A DNA stretch of 64,000 bases from Halobacillus litoralis (GCF_009856355.1 NZ_WMEW01000014.1:19158-83157); one strand, 5' to 3'; positions 32,527 through 42,223 are shown, numbered from the stretch's first letter. Notes: generated from the letters alone by a model not told the origin. Numbers and translations are program-made.

Positions 32527-32542
32527 GGATAGCCAAGGCTTC

Positions 32543-32651
32543 TTCTTATCTTTCAAGTTGATGAACAACTTGCTGGAGTTAGCACCTTTCTGGTCGATAC
32601 CAGGGGTTGCTGAGGCTTCACAGGGCCAGTCCCTCTGCCTCTCTTGATAAG
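32543..32651 (-). ncRNA. SAM riboswitch (S-box) aptamer
   Basis: Read on the minus strand: CTTATCAAGAGAGGCAGAGG, then GGCCCTGTGAAGCCTCAGC, AACC, a TGGT/ACCA stem, AAGGTGCTAACTCCAGCA, a hairpin GTTGTTCATCAAC and closing AAAGATAAG. This is the full S-box consensus: P1 closed by CTTATC/GATAAG, kink-turn in P2 and the AAGGTGCTA block of P4/J. It controls metI-metC by SAM-dependent transcription termination. Confidence 0.95.
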
Positions 32652-32760
32652 AATGTAATTGTAAGTTCATGTAAATGTTGATGACTACTCTACACTACTC
32701 AGAAACTTTTGACAATATGCATATAGAAAATTTTTGAATTTTAGTGGAAACGTCTTGTTT

Positions 32761-33207
32761 TTATCCGTATTCCTTTTGGTGGGCCCGTTTTTTCTCGAGG
32801 TACTCTTCGTCCTCGCGGGCTTTGATCCATTTCTCCTCAAAAATCCGGGCCGATTCTGCTTTTTCCTCATCAATATCCCGGTCGTTGAGATCGCCGTCCT
32901 TGTCGTATTTCTTTCCTCCTTTATAGTTGGCATACCGGCGTGAGCGTGTGTAGCCCATCTGCAGGAATTTCCGAGCCATATCCATGCCGACAAAATCATC
33001 GTTTTTCTTGTATTCTTCAAACATAGCGTAAATTTTTTCTGACGACTCTCTGGCGATTTCAGGTGTTTTGAAGCGCCAGTGCTGGAGAATTTCACTTTTA
33101 TAAGGTTCGACAAGAAGTACACCCTGCTCGCCGCGTCCGACCCGGTACTTTTCCGGTTCTTCCCGGAAGTCAATCGAATCAAAATCCAAATCATAGTTAA
33201 AAGGCAT
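32761..33207 (-). CDS. DUF4385-type protein
   Basis: 148 residues from ATG 33207 behind AAAGGAAG. The sequence begins MPFNYDLDFDSIDFRE and contains FKTPEIARESSEKIY, FVGMDMARKFLQMGYTRSRRYANYKGGKKY, a pattern I associate with DUF4385. It is highly charged, has no membrane segment and ends in a lysine/glutamate-rich helix. Function unknown. Its start lies 11 bases inside the end of the glutaminase gene, so the two are coupled. Confidence 0.75.
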   Translation of the reverse strand: MPFNYDLDFDSIDFREEPEKYRVGRGEQGVLLVEPYKSEILQHWRFKTPEIARESSEKIYAMFEEYKKNDDFVGMDMARKFLQMGYTRSRRYANYKGGKKYDKDGDLNDRDIDEEKAESARIFEEKWIKAREDEEYLEKKRAHQKEYG

Positions 33208-34165
33208 GGTCATTCTTCCTTTCTGTATTTTCAATCCCGAACATATTCAACTCCAAATCTCTGGACAGCTTTTTGATCAAAGCACCACCGGCTGTGCTGT
33301 TTCCTTTCTCATCAATCGCCGGACCGACGACACCGATTCCCATCCTCCCGGGAACCGTGCCGATGATGCTCCCGGATACACCGCTTTTGCACGGAAAACC
33401 GGCTTCTACAGCGTAATGACCGGAGGAGTTATACATTCCTGATGTCATCATGATCGCTTTGACGGTCCGAAGGTGGTGGGCGGGAATCAAATGTTCTTCT
33501 GTATCGGGGGTGAGGCCGCCTTTGGCCAGGAATAGTCCGACCCGCGCAAAGTCACGGCAGCACATCATGACCGCATTCATCCGGAAGTATAAATCAAGAG
33601 CTTCTTCCACGTCGGTCACAAGCGTCCCAGTGCTGTGCATGAAGTGGGCGAGTGAGCGGTTACGCGAGCCGTTGGCTTTTTCTGCTTCGTACACTTTATC
33701 GCTCATTTCGAGATGATGGTTGTTGGTGATTTTTCTTAAGAAATCCATATAGCGGTCAAAACGATTTTCGACGCTCTGTCCTTTGATCAAAGCGGCTGTA
33801 GCGATAGCCCCGGCGTTAATCATCGGATTGAACGGTTTGCTGGTGTCGAAGGACTCCAGCTGGCTGATCGAATTAAAGAAGTCTCCCATCGGTTCCATGC
33901 CCACCGTCTGAAACACCCGGTCCTTGCCGAAATCCTGAAGGGCAAGCATCAATCCGATGACCTTCGAGGTGCTCTGCATAGGGATATATTTATCATGGTC
34001 CCCGGCGCTGTAACACTTTCCGTCTGTCGTTATGATGCTGACGCCGAGATAGTCTTTATTCGCTTCCCCGTAATCAGGAAGATTCCTATTCACTTTTCCG
34101 GCAGACGCATAAGGGCGGCTGTCTTCGATCGCTTCTTCTAAGTAGGAGTTGGATAGGTCCGTCAT
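33197..34165 (-). CDS. glsA: Glutaminase A
   Basis: 322 residues from ATG 34165 with AAAAGGAGAAAATC upstream. The serine-beta-lactamase-like fold is shown by MQSTSK (catalytic Ser-x-x-Lys), NPMINAGAI, and the C-terminal KSGVSGSIIGTVPGRMGIG. The enzyme converts glutamine to glutamate and ammonia and is typical of Bacillus YbgJ/YlaM. In a halophile, glutamate is also a compatible solute, which could give this enzyme a role in osmoadaptation (inference). The gene overlaps the DUF4385 gene. Confidence 0.92.
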   Translation of the reverse strand: MTDLSNSYLEEAIEDSRPYASAGKVNRNLPDYGEANKDYLGVSIITTDGKCYSAGDHDKYIPMQSTSKVIGLMLALQDFGKDRVFQTVGMEPMGDFFNSISQLESFDTSKPFNPMINAGAIATAALIKGQSVENRFDRYMDFLRKITNNHHLEMSDKVYEAEKANGSRNRSLAHFMHSTGTLVTDVEEALDLYFRMNAVMMCCRDFARVGLFLAKGGLTPDTEEHLIPAHHLRTVKAIMMTSGMYNSSGHYAVEAGFPCKSGVSGSIIGTVPGRMGIGVVGPAIDEKGNSTAGGALIKKLSRDLELNMFGIENTERKNDHAF

Positions 34166-34217
34166 AGATTTTCTCCTTTTTTGCAGTTCAGTACCCTTTA
34201 AGAGAAAGCAGGTAAAC

Positions 34218-34255
34218 AAAAAAGAGCAGCCGATCCGGAGGGGAGCAGCTGCTTT
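34218..34255 (-). terminator. Probable terminator of the cytochrome bd operon
   Basis: On the minus strand AAGCAGC and GCTGCTC flank a GC-rich loop and CTTTTTTG follows. It is 130 bases past the cydB stop codon. Confidence 0.55.
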
Positions 34256-34284
34256 CAGGCTGTAGTAAAAGTCATTCCTTGGAA

Positions 34285-34370
34285 ATGTTCATCGTGTTGA
34301 TTCTCACGTTCCCCTCATCAGGGCCGTCTGTCACGGGCACAGATTCCGCAGCACCAATGGATCTTTAATT
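34285..34370 (+). repeat. Possible decayed trace of the dispersed repeat
   Basis: ATCGTGTTGATTCTCACGTT, CTCATCAGGG, CACGGGCACAGATTCCGC and CAATGGATCTTT follow the order CGTGTTGAG, CACGTTCCGCTTATC, GCGGGCACGG, GTGGATCTTC of the repeat's left half with many substitutions. It lies just behind the cydAB terminator, again an intergenic 3' location. Confidence 0.4.
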
Positions 34371-34384
34371 TGGAACGGCCGCTT

Positions 34385-35410
34385 TCACTGTTGTTTCAAA
34401 TAGCGCCGGTCTTTCAGGAACAATCTCCAGAATAGGTAGAACGCTGGAATTAAAATCCCGAATCCGACCGCGTAAACGATCAGCATCGGGTAAAAGGTGG
34501 AAGCGTTGGTGAACCCATCGCTGACCGTCAAGTCCGGATAGATCAAATACGGCAGGTGAGCGGAGCCATAAGCGTAGATGGCGAACCCGTACTGCAGGAC
34601 GATCATGATGACGGCAGGGCGGGCCCGTCCTTTTCTTCCATCCGGTTTTTTCAAAAACAAAAGAACATAGCCGATCAGGAAAAACAGCAGGGAAAGGCCG
34701 AAAGTGAGCCAGTTCTGCTCAATATTATCAACGATCCATCCAGCTTCCTGCGGAAATGTTCCGATCGTCAGCATGGCGACGGCGATGCTGACAGGTCCGA
34801 GCCACAGGGCGTGCTTTCTGAATGTATCATACGCATCCCAGTCTTCAGCTTCCTTGGCATAGTCCATTAAAAAAACCGATGAAATAAACAACTCGGTGGA
34901 TAAACCGAACAATACGTGCATGTACAGCGTCGGATGGGTCAGAAGCTCTCCGTATTCCAACCGCGGATAGTCATCCTCAAAGCTGATGAATCCTCCAAGG
35001 GTGATCGGCAGGATGCTGACGAGCAGGGCAGGGATGATCAGTCCTGTGACGCCGGAGGTGACACGCAGCAGCCCGACAAATTTTCCCGCATAATGCTGAA
35101 ATACCATAAAGGTGGTGCGGATTGTCAGGAGCAGCAGCCCAAGTGCTACAGGGACGAGCAGGACACTGCTCAAAAGCGTCGTTGCATATGGGAAAAAGGT
35201 AACTACCGAAACGACAAAGATGACGAGAAATACATTGGTCACTTCCCATGTCGGAGATAAAAAGCGGTTGGCGATCTGAGAGGCGCTTTTTTCTTCACTT
35301 TTTCCATAAATCATCCCCCAGAACCCTGCCCCGAAATCAAGAGATCCGAGCATCGCGTAAATAAACAGCAGGCTCCACAGAATGGTGACGGCCAGTGTTG
35401 AAGCTTCCAT
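34385..35410 (-). CDS. cydB: Cytochrome bd-type oxidase subunit II
   Basis: 341 residues with eight or nine hydrophobic segments, the CydB fold. The N-terminal WSLLFIYAMLGSLDFGAGFW and SPTWEVTNVFLV are family hallmarks. It forms the membrane heterodimer with CydA and reduces oxygen to water with electrons from quinol. It lies 24 bases behind cydA. No cydCD assembly-transporter genes are adjacent, unlike the B. subtilis cydABCD operon; that fits the second, YthAB-type oxidase. Confidence 0.88.
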   Translation of the reverse strand: MEASTLAVTILWSLLFIYAMLGSLDFGAGFWGMIYGKSEEKSASQIANRFLSPTWEVTNVFLVIFVVSVVTFFPYATTLLSSVLLVPVALGLLLLTIRTTFMVFQHYAGKFVGLLRVTSGVTGLIIPALLVSILPITLGGFISFEDDYPRLEYGELLTHPTLYMHVLFGLSTELFISSVFLMDYAKEAEDWDAYDTFRKHALWLGPVSIAVAMLTIGTFPQEAGWIVDNIEQNWLTFGLSLLFFLIGYVLLFLKKPDGRKGRARPAVIMIVLQYGFAIYAYGSAHLPYLIYPDLTVSDGFTNASTFYPMLIVYAVGFGILIPAFYLFWRLFLKDRRYLKQQ

Positions 35411-35434
35411 AAGATGTTCTTCCTTTCTCTGCCT

Positions 35435-36760
35435 TTATTGAGCGCTCAGGTCACGGCTGACAGGATTGCGTTTGAAATAGAACCGGAGAACGAACCCGGT
35501 GACGAACAGCAGGGTAATGTACAAACTCATGAACAGATAGAAGAGAAAACCGACACTCTTGGATTTGGTTGCGGCTTCTCCTGTTCTCAGGACATCCGTA
35601 ATCGTCCAGGGCTGGCGTCCGATACAGCTGAAGCACCATCCGGCCTCGATGGCCAGTAAAGCCAGCGGACCACTGACCACAAGGATGGCAAGAATCCATC
35701 CGGGAAACTCTTTCTTCAGGACGTGTTTCCAGAACAAGGCGGCAAAAGCAACAGCAATGAGGACGGTACCGATGCCGACCATAACGTTAAATAAAATATG
35801 GACGTACAAAGGCGGCCACAGCTCCTGTGGGTATTCATTCAGCCCGATCACTTCCGTATCGAAACGGTCGCCGGCGAGAAAGCTCAACCCGTATGGAATT
35901 TCAATGGCGTACTTCACTCTCTGATCCTCAAGGGACGTGTAGCCGCCGACAGAAAGGGGGGCATACCGCTGGGTTTCAAACAACCCTTCCGCAGCTGCGA
36001 GTTTCCGCGGGTTGTATTCGTGCAGCATTTGAGCGGTTTCGTGACCGTTGATCGCTGTCCCTAGAGACATCAAGGCGCCGAAGTACAGGGCAATCATCAA
36101 CGCTTTCTTATGATAGGCCCGCTCCTGGTCGGTGATTTTTGATTTCATCAAACGAAGTGCGGCTGCAGAGGCTACAAGAAAAGCCACCGTCATGTAGGCG
36201 GAAAGGGTGACGTGAATGGCTGTAACCCCGAAGCTCGGATTGAAAAAGGCCGCCCACGTATCAATATCTGTAATCTCTCCGTTTGGAAGCATACGGAAGC
36301 CCGCCGGAGTGTTCATCCAGGCATGTACATCGGTAATTAATATCGCCGAGGCTGTCGCGCCAAGTGCCACGGAGATGATGCTCACAAGCCGCAGTGCTGG
36401 CGGAAGGCGGTCTGCGGCATATAAGTAAATCGACATAAAAACCGCTTCAATCAAGAAGGCGAAAATCTCCATTTGGAACGGCAGGGCAATGACCTGGCCG
36501 ACGATTTCCATGAAATCAGGAAACAGCAGGGATATCATAACGCCTACAATCGTTCCGGAAGCGATCGACACAGCCAGGAGAATAGCGAAGGCCTTTGTCC
36601 ACCTTCGTGCCAGCAGCGCATAATCATTGTCTTTTTTTATGAAATACATCACTTCAGCAATGATAATCATTACCGGAAGTCCTACGCCGATGGTGGCGTA
36701 GATAATATGGAAGCCCAGAGAAGTTCCAAAAAGAGCACGGGCCATGACGACGATATCCAT
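35435..36760 (-). CDS. cydA: Cytochrome bd-type oxidase subunit I
   Basis: 441 residues from ATG 36760 behind GAGGTGGG. Heme ligands are visible: His18 in LGFHIIYA and a histidine in TAIHVTLSA; the two glutamates of the proton channel appear in QMEIFAFLIEAVF. The Q-loop is short, placing it in the short-Q-loop (CIO/YthA) group. The GRQPW motif is present but is preceded by CFSCI where E. coli has VAEY, so the conserved glutamate next to heme b595/d is replaced by cysteine. The cydAB pair forms its own operon. Confidence 0.88.
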   Translation of the reverse strand: MDIVVMARALFGTSLGFHIIYATIGVGLPVMIIIAEVMYFIKKDNDYALLARRWTKAFAILLAVSIASGTIVGVMISLLFPDFMEIVGQVIALPFQMEIFAFLIEAVFMSIYLYAADRLPPALRLVSIISVALGATASAILITDVHAWMNTPAGFRMLPNGEITDIDTWAAFFNPSFGVTAIHVTLSAYMTVAFLVASAAALRLMKSKITDQERAYHKKALMIALYFGALMSLGTAINGHETAQMLHEYNPRKLAAAEGLFETQRYAPLSVGGYTSLEDQRVKYAIEIPYGLSFLAGDRFDTEVIGLNEYPQELWPPLYVHILFNVMVGIGTVLIAVAFAALFWKHVLKKEFPGWILAILVVSGPLALLAIEAGWCFSCIGRQPWTITDVLRTGEAATKSKSVGFLFYLFMSLYITLLFVTGFVLRFYFKRNPVSRDLSAQ

Positions 36761-36830
36761 TTGATTTCCCACCTCATAACAAGTTTCAATATCCTGTGGT
36801 TATTCTTCCAATGAGGTGGGGGATTATTCG

Positions 36831-37607
36831 TTAACAGGAACCTTTTTCTAAAAGAACCATATACTCGTTGATGGAAAAGTGTTCCACACCGGAATCCGAT
36901 GATGTAATGGAAAAATAGGCTCTCGTATGAGTGTCGGCCGACAATAAATCCTGTTCGATCGCGTGTTGTTCAACAGGACATGACTGGGTGCGTGCCACCC
37001 AGGACGAAAAGGGGAGGGTCTTTTGTCGTTTCAAGTGTTTCTTGACGGCCAGCGAATGGCCGTAGAACAGGGCTTCCCATTCCGATACCTTCAAGGCGCG
37101 GACGTGGCTGGGATCTCTTCTTTTTTCAAAAGCGTTGTAAAATTGGTCCAGCTGATCATCTTCAGGGGCTGTGTTATCAATCATGAGGAAGCGGCCGCCG
37201 GGCTTCAGGACGCGGGAGACTTCCGATACGAAGGAGGCAGGCTCAGGAAAGTGGTGGGGAGCAATCCGGCAGGTGACCGCATCGAAATAACCGTCAAGAA
37301 AAGGAAGCTCTTCGGCATCTGCTACCACAAACACGATATTGGCCATATCGGAAAGATGAGCGGCTGTGTTTTGGAGCATTTCCTTTGTCAGATCTGTCGC
37401 ATAAACGCGGTTCACGAACGGCTGCACAGCTTTTGCCACATGACCGCCGCCTGTAGCTGCATCCAGCACCCTCCAGTGTTTTTCCGGATTGAGCCATTCG
37501 ATCAACAGCTTTAAATCCTCGGGATTGTTGTGGGTGGAGCTTTGGACATAGGCCTCTTTATTTTTGGAGAAGGTTTCCTGTACACGCTGTTTCTGTTCAT
37601 TTTTCAT
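36831..37607 (-). CDS. Class I SAM-dependent methyltransferase (UbiE/MenG-like)
   Basis: 258 residues from ATG 37607. LDAATGGGHVA (motif I, near residue 48), VYATDLTKEML, DAEELPF and RVLKPGGRFLMID give a complete Rossmann methyltransferase. It is like the small methyltransferases of unknown acceptor common in Bacillaceae, not MenG itself. AAGGTGTCTGCT lies upstream. It is a single gene, divergent from the ileS leader. Confidence 0.85.
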   Translation of the reverse strand: MKNEQKQRVQETFSKNKEAYVQSSTHNNPEDLKLLIEWLNPEKHWRVLDAATGGGHVAKAVQPFVNRVYATDLTKEMLQNTAAHLSDMANIVFVVADAEELPFLDGYFDAVTCRIAPHHFPEPASFVSEVSRVLKPGGRFLMIDNTAPEDDQLDQFYNAFEKRRDPSHVRALKVSEWEALFYGHSLAVKKHLKRQKTLPFSSWVARTQSCPVEQHAIEQDLLSADTHTRAYFSITSSDSGVEHFSINEYMVLLEKGSC

Positions 37608-37811
37608 AGCAGACACCTTTCTTTTTATGAAGTTACATTTATTGTAATCCGCAGCTTCTGGTTTGGATAATACCAATCACCGATCGTCGGTGATAATACA
37701 AACAAATCACAGATATAATCATAAAACGTGACAGAAAAATCATAGGGGTGTAAAGTGAAATCCACACGTATAATCCATGTGAAAATGGGCGATGATGGGG
37801 ATAAGAAACTT

Positions 37812-37840
37812 TTGACATCCCTGACGTTCCATTGTACGAT
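37812..37840 (+). promoter_or_regulatory. Sigma-A promoter of the ileS T-box leader
   Basis: TTGACA at 37812-37817, a 17-base spacer and TACGAT at 37835-37840. Confidence 0.8.
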
Positions 37841-37846
37841 TAGGAA

Positions 37847-38106
37847 AGATACGTATAGTTTCATTGACGGGAAGAGTAGACCGATACCCCGACCTGTAGA
37901 GAGTCGCTGGCTGGTGAAAAGCGACGGCGGATTTGGTTGAAGATCATCCCTGAGAAGTTCTGCCGAAATGTGTAAGAGTAGGTGGAACCGGCTGACGGCC
38001 GTTATCCGTTTTTTACCGAGTGCCGTGCGGCTGGATCTGCACGGAATATGGGTGGTACCGCGGAATGAACATCCGTCCCTGTTTCATACAGGGGCGGATT
38101 TTTTGT
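37847..38106 (+). ncRNA. T-box leader, isoleucine-specific
   Basis: The T-box sequence GGGTGGTACCGCGG lies at 38050-38063 and is followed by the terminator ATCCGTCCCTG/CAGGGGCGGAT with TTTTTT (38071-38105). Stem I is marked by GAAGAGTAGAC at its base and the likely specifier ATC (Ile) at 37943-37945 within GAAGATCATC. Uncharged tRNA-Ile should bind the specifier and the T-box bulge and prevent termination upstream of ileS. Confidence 0.9.
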
Positions 38107-38181
38107 TTTTCAGGGAAACTGTATCCAGTTGTGTCCCATGTGATTATCTATACAAAAATAAAAGGGTAAGAGGTGGAAGAA

Positions 38182-41100
38182 ATGCGCAGTGTCAATACGA
38201 AGGAAGCGGCTCTGGACCGCGAAAATCGTGTCAAAGATTACTGGAAACAAGAAGATGTCTTCCGGCGCTCCATGAATGAGCGCGAAGGCGCGGAAACATT
38301 CGTTTTTTATGAAGGACCGCCGACGGCGAACGGACTTCCGCACGCGGGTCACGTACTCGGTCGTGTGATCAAGGATTTTGTCGGCCGCTACAAAACGATG
38401 CAGGGCTATCAAGTCCTTCGTAAGGGTGGCTGGGATACCCATGGTCTTCCGGTTGAACTGGAAGTGGAGAAGCAGCTCGGCATCTCCGGCAAACAGCAGA
38501 TTGAGGAATACGGCGTAGAGAAGTTCATCGAAAAGTGTAAGGAAAGTGTCTTCAACTACGAAAAAGAGTGGCGCGAATTCACGGAATCCATTGGTTACTG
38601 GCTCGATATGGATGATCCGTACGTGACCCTTCAGGATCGTTACATTGAAAGTGTCTGGTACATCCTGAGTGACCTGCACAAGCGTAACCTGCTTTCCAAA
38701 GGTCACCGGGTTACTCCATACTGCCCGAGCTGTCAAACTACGTTGAGCTCCCACGAAGTAGCGCAGGGTTATGAAGATGTGAAAGACTTGTCCGCAACAG
38801 CGAAGTTCAAAGTCAAAGGCACAGAAAATGAATTTTTCCTTGGCTGGACGACAACGCCTTGGACGCTGCCGGCCAACGTTACCCTGGCGGTCCATGCGGA
38901 TCTGGATTACATCAAGGCAGAAAAAGCCGGCGAAGTTTACATCGTTGCTGAAGCTCTTGCTGAGAAAAATCTTGGAGAGGACTATACGGTCATATCCAGA
39001 CATAAAGGAAGCGAGTTCAGCGGCGTGGCTTATGAGGCGCCCTTCCCATTCGTGAAGCCGGAGCGCGGTCATTTCGTTGTCGAGGCTGATTTTGTCAACG
39101 CCGAAAGCGGTACGGGTGTCGTTCACATTGCCCCCGCCTACGGGGAAGATGACTACAATCTCGTCAAACAACACAACCTCTCTTTCTTTAACGTTGTAGA
39201 CGGGCAGGGACGCTACACAGCGGATATCCCTCCATTCGAAGGACGTTTCGTGAAAGACTGTGATGTGGATATCGTGAAGTACCTGGCTAATGAAGGACTT
39301 CTTTTCCATAAAGAAAAGTATGAGCACAGCTACCCGCACTGCTGGCGTTGTGATTCACCTCTTCTTTATTACGCAATTGAAAGCTGGTTCATCAAAACGA
39401 CAGAGCTGAAGGATCAATTCCTGGCCAACAATCAGCAGGTCGACTGGCATCCGGACCATATCAAGGACGGACGCTTCGGAAACTTCCTTGAAAATATGGT
39501 CGACTGGAACATCGGTCGTAACCGTTTCTGGGGAACACCGCTGCCGATCTGGATGTGTAATTCCTGTGATCATCAATACGCCCCGCACAGTAAAGCGGAC
39601 CTTCAGGAAAAAGCGATTGGAGATATCGGAGACGTTGAGCTGCACAAGCCATACGTCGACCGTGTTCAGGTCAGCTGTGAGAAATGTGGCGGCACGATGG
39701 ATCGTGTGCCGGAAGTTATTGACGTCTGGTTCGACTCTGGTTCCATGCCGTTTGCCCAGCAGCACTATCCGTTCGAAAACCAGGATCAGTTTGAGAAGCA
39801 GTTCCCGGCTGATGTCATCTGTGAAGGAATTGACCAGACACGTGGCTGGTTCTACAGCCTGCTTGCGGTTTCTACGCTGTTCACAGGTAAAGCACCGTAT
39901 AAGCGTGTCCTTTCCACCGGTCACATTCTTGATGAAGAAGGCCGTAAAATGTCGAAGAGTAAGGGGAATGCCCTTAATCCGACAGACATCGTTAATAAAT
40001 TCGGTGCCGATCCATTCCGCTGGGCACTTCTTGCAGACAGTGCACCTTGGAACAACAAACGGTTCTCTGAGCGTGTCGTGATTGAGGCTAAATCCAAAGT
40101 GATTGATACCCTTGTGAACACGCACGGCTTCTATACGCTTTATGCCAACATTGACGGCTACACATTCAACAAGGACGAAACCGGTGAGAAGACGCTTCTT
40201 GACCGCTGGGTTCTTTCCCGCTTGAACAGTGTGACCGCTGTCGTAGAGGAAGCTCTGGAGGATTATGACTTCACTAAAGGAGCGAAGGCTCTGGAGAAGT
40301 ATATTGATGAAGTAAGTAACTGGTACATCCGCCGCTCCCGTGACCGTTTCTGGGAAGAAGGCATGACCGAGTCCAAAAAAGCAGCCTACCATACGCTTCA
40401 TGAAGTGCTTACACAGCTGAGTCAGTTGATGGCACCGTTCACGCCGTTCCTGGCTGAAGATATTTATCAGAACCTGACGGGCGAAAGTGTGCACCTGGCC
40501 CACTTCCCGAAAGTGGATGATGCCGTTGTCAACAAACAGCTGGAAAAAGATATGGATGCTGTTCTGCAGGTTGTCGAGCTTGCCCGTGGTGTACGTAACA
40601 CAGAAGCGATCAAGACGAAGCAGCCGCTTTCGGAGCTTGTGGTTATCCCGGTCAACCCGGACCAGGGCAAAGCACTGGAGGAATACAGCAGCATTATCCG
40701 TGATGAAATCAACGTCAAAGAAGTCGTTGTTAAACAGTCTTCCGAGGATCTTGTCCGTTACGAAGTGAAGCTGAACTTCCGCGCAGCCGGACCGGTACTA
40801 GGTAAAAATGTCGGTGTCGTCAAAGGCTATCTGGAAAAGCTTTCTGAGGAAGAAGCCGCTGCTGTTGTCAGAAATGAAAAAGCGGTCGTTCCAACAGCTG
40901 ATGGAGAAGTTGAAGTGCCGATGGATCTATTGAATGTGGAACGTGTTGCCGATGCCGGCTTGTCCATGGGATCCAACCAGGACTTCCACGTGGTCCTTGA
41001 TACATCCATCACAGAAGAGCTCCGCCTTGAGGGTCTTGCCCGTGAAGTGATCCGTGTCATCCAGGATGAGCGGAAACAGCAGGATCTGCCGATCGATCTT

Positions 41101-41271
41101 CGTGTCGACATCGCTCTTGCCGGTGATGAAGAAGTACAGGAAGCCATTAAGCAGAACGAACAGCTGATTCGTGAGAATGTCCTCGTTAAGGAACTCACGG
41201 TCGGCGAACAAGATGAAATGAAAGAGTATACCGTTGGTGATCATACACTGAAACTGGCTCTTCAAAAGTAA
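38182..41271 (+). CDS. ileS: Isoleucine--tRNA ligase, type 2-like
   Basis: 1029 residues from ATG 38182 (AAGAGGTGG upstream; GTG 38173 is an alternative). The HIGH motif is HAGH (54-57) within [11 protein letters not shown] and KMSKS is at 589-593. The CP1 editing domain shows [16 protein letters not shown], and two cysteine pairs (YCPSCQ and CWRC, CEKC) may bind zinc in the catalytic part. The length, more than 100 residues above the B. subtilis enzyme (921), and the C-terminal region without a CxxC...CxxC finger point to the eukaryote-like IleS2 class, often resistant to mupirocin. It is alone under its T-box and not beside divIVA. Confidence 0.92.
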   Translation: MRSVNTKEAALDRENRVKDYWKQEDVFRRSMNEREGAETFVFYEGPPTANGLPHAGHVLGRVIKDFVGRYKTMQGYQVLRKGGWDTHGLPVELEVEKQLGISGKQQIEEYGVEKFIEKCKESVFNYEKEWREFTESIGYWLDMDDPYVTLQDRYIESVWYILSDLHKRNLLSKGHRVTPYCPSCQTTLSSHEVAQGYEDVKDLSATAKFKVKGTENEFFLGWTTTPWTLPANVTLAVHADLDYIKAEKAGEVYIVAEALAEKNLGEDYTVISRHKGSEFSGVAYEAPFPFVKPERGHFVVEADFVNAESGTGVVHIAPAYGEDDYNLVKQHNLSFFNVVDGQGRYTADIPPFEGRFVKDCDVDIVKYLANEGLLFHKEKYEHSYPHCWRCDSPLLYYAIESWFIKTTELKDQFLANNQQVDWHPDHIKDGRFGNFLENMVDWNIGRNRFWGTPLPIWMCNSCDHQYAPHSKADLQEKAIGDIGDVELHKPYVDRVQVSCEKCGGTMDRVPEVIDVWFDSGSMPFAQQHYPFENQDQFEKQFPADVICEGIDQTRGWFYSLLAVSTLFTGKAPYKRVLSTGHILDEEGRKMSKSKGNALNPTDIVNKFGADPFRWALLADSAPWNNKRFSERVVIEAKSKVIDTLVNTHGFYTLYANIDGYTFNKDETGEKTLLDRWVLSRLNSVTAVVEEALEDYDFTKGAKALEKYIDEVSNWYIRRSRDRFWEEGMTESKKAAYHTLHEVLTQLSQLMAPFTPFLAEDIYQNLTGESVHLAHFPKVDDAVVNKQLEKDMDAVLQVVELARGVRNTEAIKTKQPLSELVVIPVNPDQGKALEEYSSIIRDEINVKEVVVKQSSEDLVRYEVKLNFRAAGPVLGKNVGVVKGYLEKLSEEEAAAVVRNEKAVVPTADGEVEVPMDLLNVERVADAGLSMGSNQDFHVVLDTSITEELRLEGLAREVIRVIQDERKQQDLPIDLRVDIALAGDEEVQEAIKQNEQLIRENVLVKELTVGEQDEMKEYTVGDHTLKLALQK

Positions 41272-41280
41272 GAATCATCA

Positions 41281-41306
41281 GCCCCGGCTCCGGCCGGGGC
41301 TTTTTT
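41281..41306 (+). terminator. Terminator after ileS
   Basis: GCCCCGGC and GCCGGGGC flank a four-base loop, followed by TTTTTT. Confidence 0.9.
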
Positions 41307-41374
41307 ACCGTTCCAGTGTTTTGACTTTTTTTGCAGGATGTCCCAAAATAAAAGACAGATGAAGAGGTGAAAAC

Positions 41375-41788
41375 ATGGCAGAAAAGGTATCAAGCACACG
41401 ATGGTTCGGGATGGCCGTACAAGCCCTTGTCGTTCTTGCTGAAAACGAAGGGCTCTGCCCAAGTGGAAAGCTGGCGGAAAAGCTGGAATCCAAATCTGTG
41501 TTCTTAAGAAAAATCCTCCGCCATTTAGTCAAGGCAGGATTGATTCACGCCAAAGAAGGTAGAGAAGGGGGTTATTCCTTAGTGAAAAACCCCGAAGATA
41601 TAAAGCTGTCTGAAGTTTATGAAGCAATGAGGGCGGAAACTTTTCCGAAGGGGTTCTTCAATGTCGGAGGCAAAGAATGCTTTGCTCCTTCTACAAGGGA
41701 ATCCTTGATCGAGCTTCGTAATGATATGGAAAGCTGGGTTGTAGCAGGACTTGAAGAGAAAACCATTGCGGACCTGATACAAAAGTAA
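41375..41788 (+). CDS. Rrf2-family transcriptional regulator
   Basis: 137 residues. The Rrf2 winged helix is shown by FGMAVQALVVLAENEG, KLAEKLESKSVFLRKILRHLVKAGLIHAKEGREGGYSL. The three-cysteine cluster of IscR/NsrR is absent: only Cys25 (GLCPS) and one cysteine in GKECFAP occur, so an iron-sulfur cluster is unlikely, as in the YwnA/CymR-like members. Target unknown; a nitroreductase gene with a double palindrome lies 570 bases downstream. A TTGACT-N17-CAAAAT sequence precedes it. AAGAGG is the binding site. Confidence 0.82.
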   Translation: MAEKVSSTRWFGMAVQALVVLAENEGLCPSGKLAEKLESKSVFLRKILRHLVKAGLIHAKEGREGGYSLVKNPEDIKLSEVYEAMRAETFPKGFFNVGGKECFAPSTRESLIELRNDMESWVVAGLEEKTIADLIQK

Positions 41789-41805
41789 TCGGAACGTTGT
41801 TGACA

Positions 41806-41838
41806 GACTGTCGAGTGGAATCTCGACAGTCTTTTTTT
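41806..41838 (+). terminator. Terminator after the Rrf2 regulator
   Basis: AGACTGTCGAG and CTCGACAGTCT flank a six-base loop, with TTTTTT behind. Confidence 0.88.
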
Positions 41839-41897
41839 GGATATACACGGGTGGAAAGTGGACGATCTTTTGTTAAACAACAGGCTTTCAAATCCAG

Positions 41898-41990
41898 TTC
41901 ATGATTAGGGAAGTCGCGTTCCGCTTATGGCTGGATCTTCGGCTCGTGCTTTTCCCGCAGGCGTCACCACCGAACGATGCACGTGCCCCC
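41898..41990 (+). repeat. Dispersed repeat copy 4 (partial)
   Basis: GTTCCGCTTATGG, CTGGATCTTCGGCTCG, TTTTCCCGCAGGCGTCACC and ACCGAACG match the left half of the repeat family; the hairpin block between them is deleted. It is followed after about 10 bases by the separate inverted-repeat element. Confidence 0.75.
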
Positions 41991-42000
41991 GCCAAACGAT

Positions 42001-42223
42001 TTATGAAAAGGCTCTGTTGTGGCTTGGTGTTGTTATTTAACATGTGAGCTCCTATCATCCCTTTCTGTCATGGGATTTGGATGAGGCGGCCTTGGGAATG
42101 ACTCCCTTTCCCTGCCGTCCCATGCTCTGAGTAAACAACGGACGGTACCCCCAATTCCAGATGGAGACGATTTAGTAATCGTTTAAAATATCAACAACAG
42201 ACTTTAACAGAGCTTATGAAAAA
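42001..42223 (+). mobile_element. Small non-autonomous inverted-repeat element with 9-bp target duplication
   Basis: Ends GCTCTGTTGTGGCTTGG (from 42011) and, inverted, GCTCTGTTAAAGTCTG (from 42213 leftward) agree in about 20 of 29 bases, continuing into TGTTGTTATTT/TGTTGATATTT. TTATGAAAA is present as a direct repeat on both sides (42001-42009 and 42214-42222). The interior of about 200 bp has no reading frame of note. This is the picture of a MITE or an internally deleted insertion sequence. The family is not certain. Confidence 0.7.

Noticed and set aside
38110..40503. Long minus-strand reading frames (409 and 382 codons) opposite ileS
   Set aside because: They are complements of a strongly conserved coding sequence, have no ribosome binding sites and give low-complexity, cysteine- and phenylalanine-rich translations typical of antisense frames.
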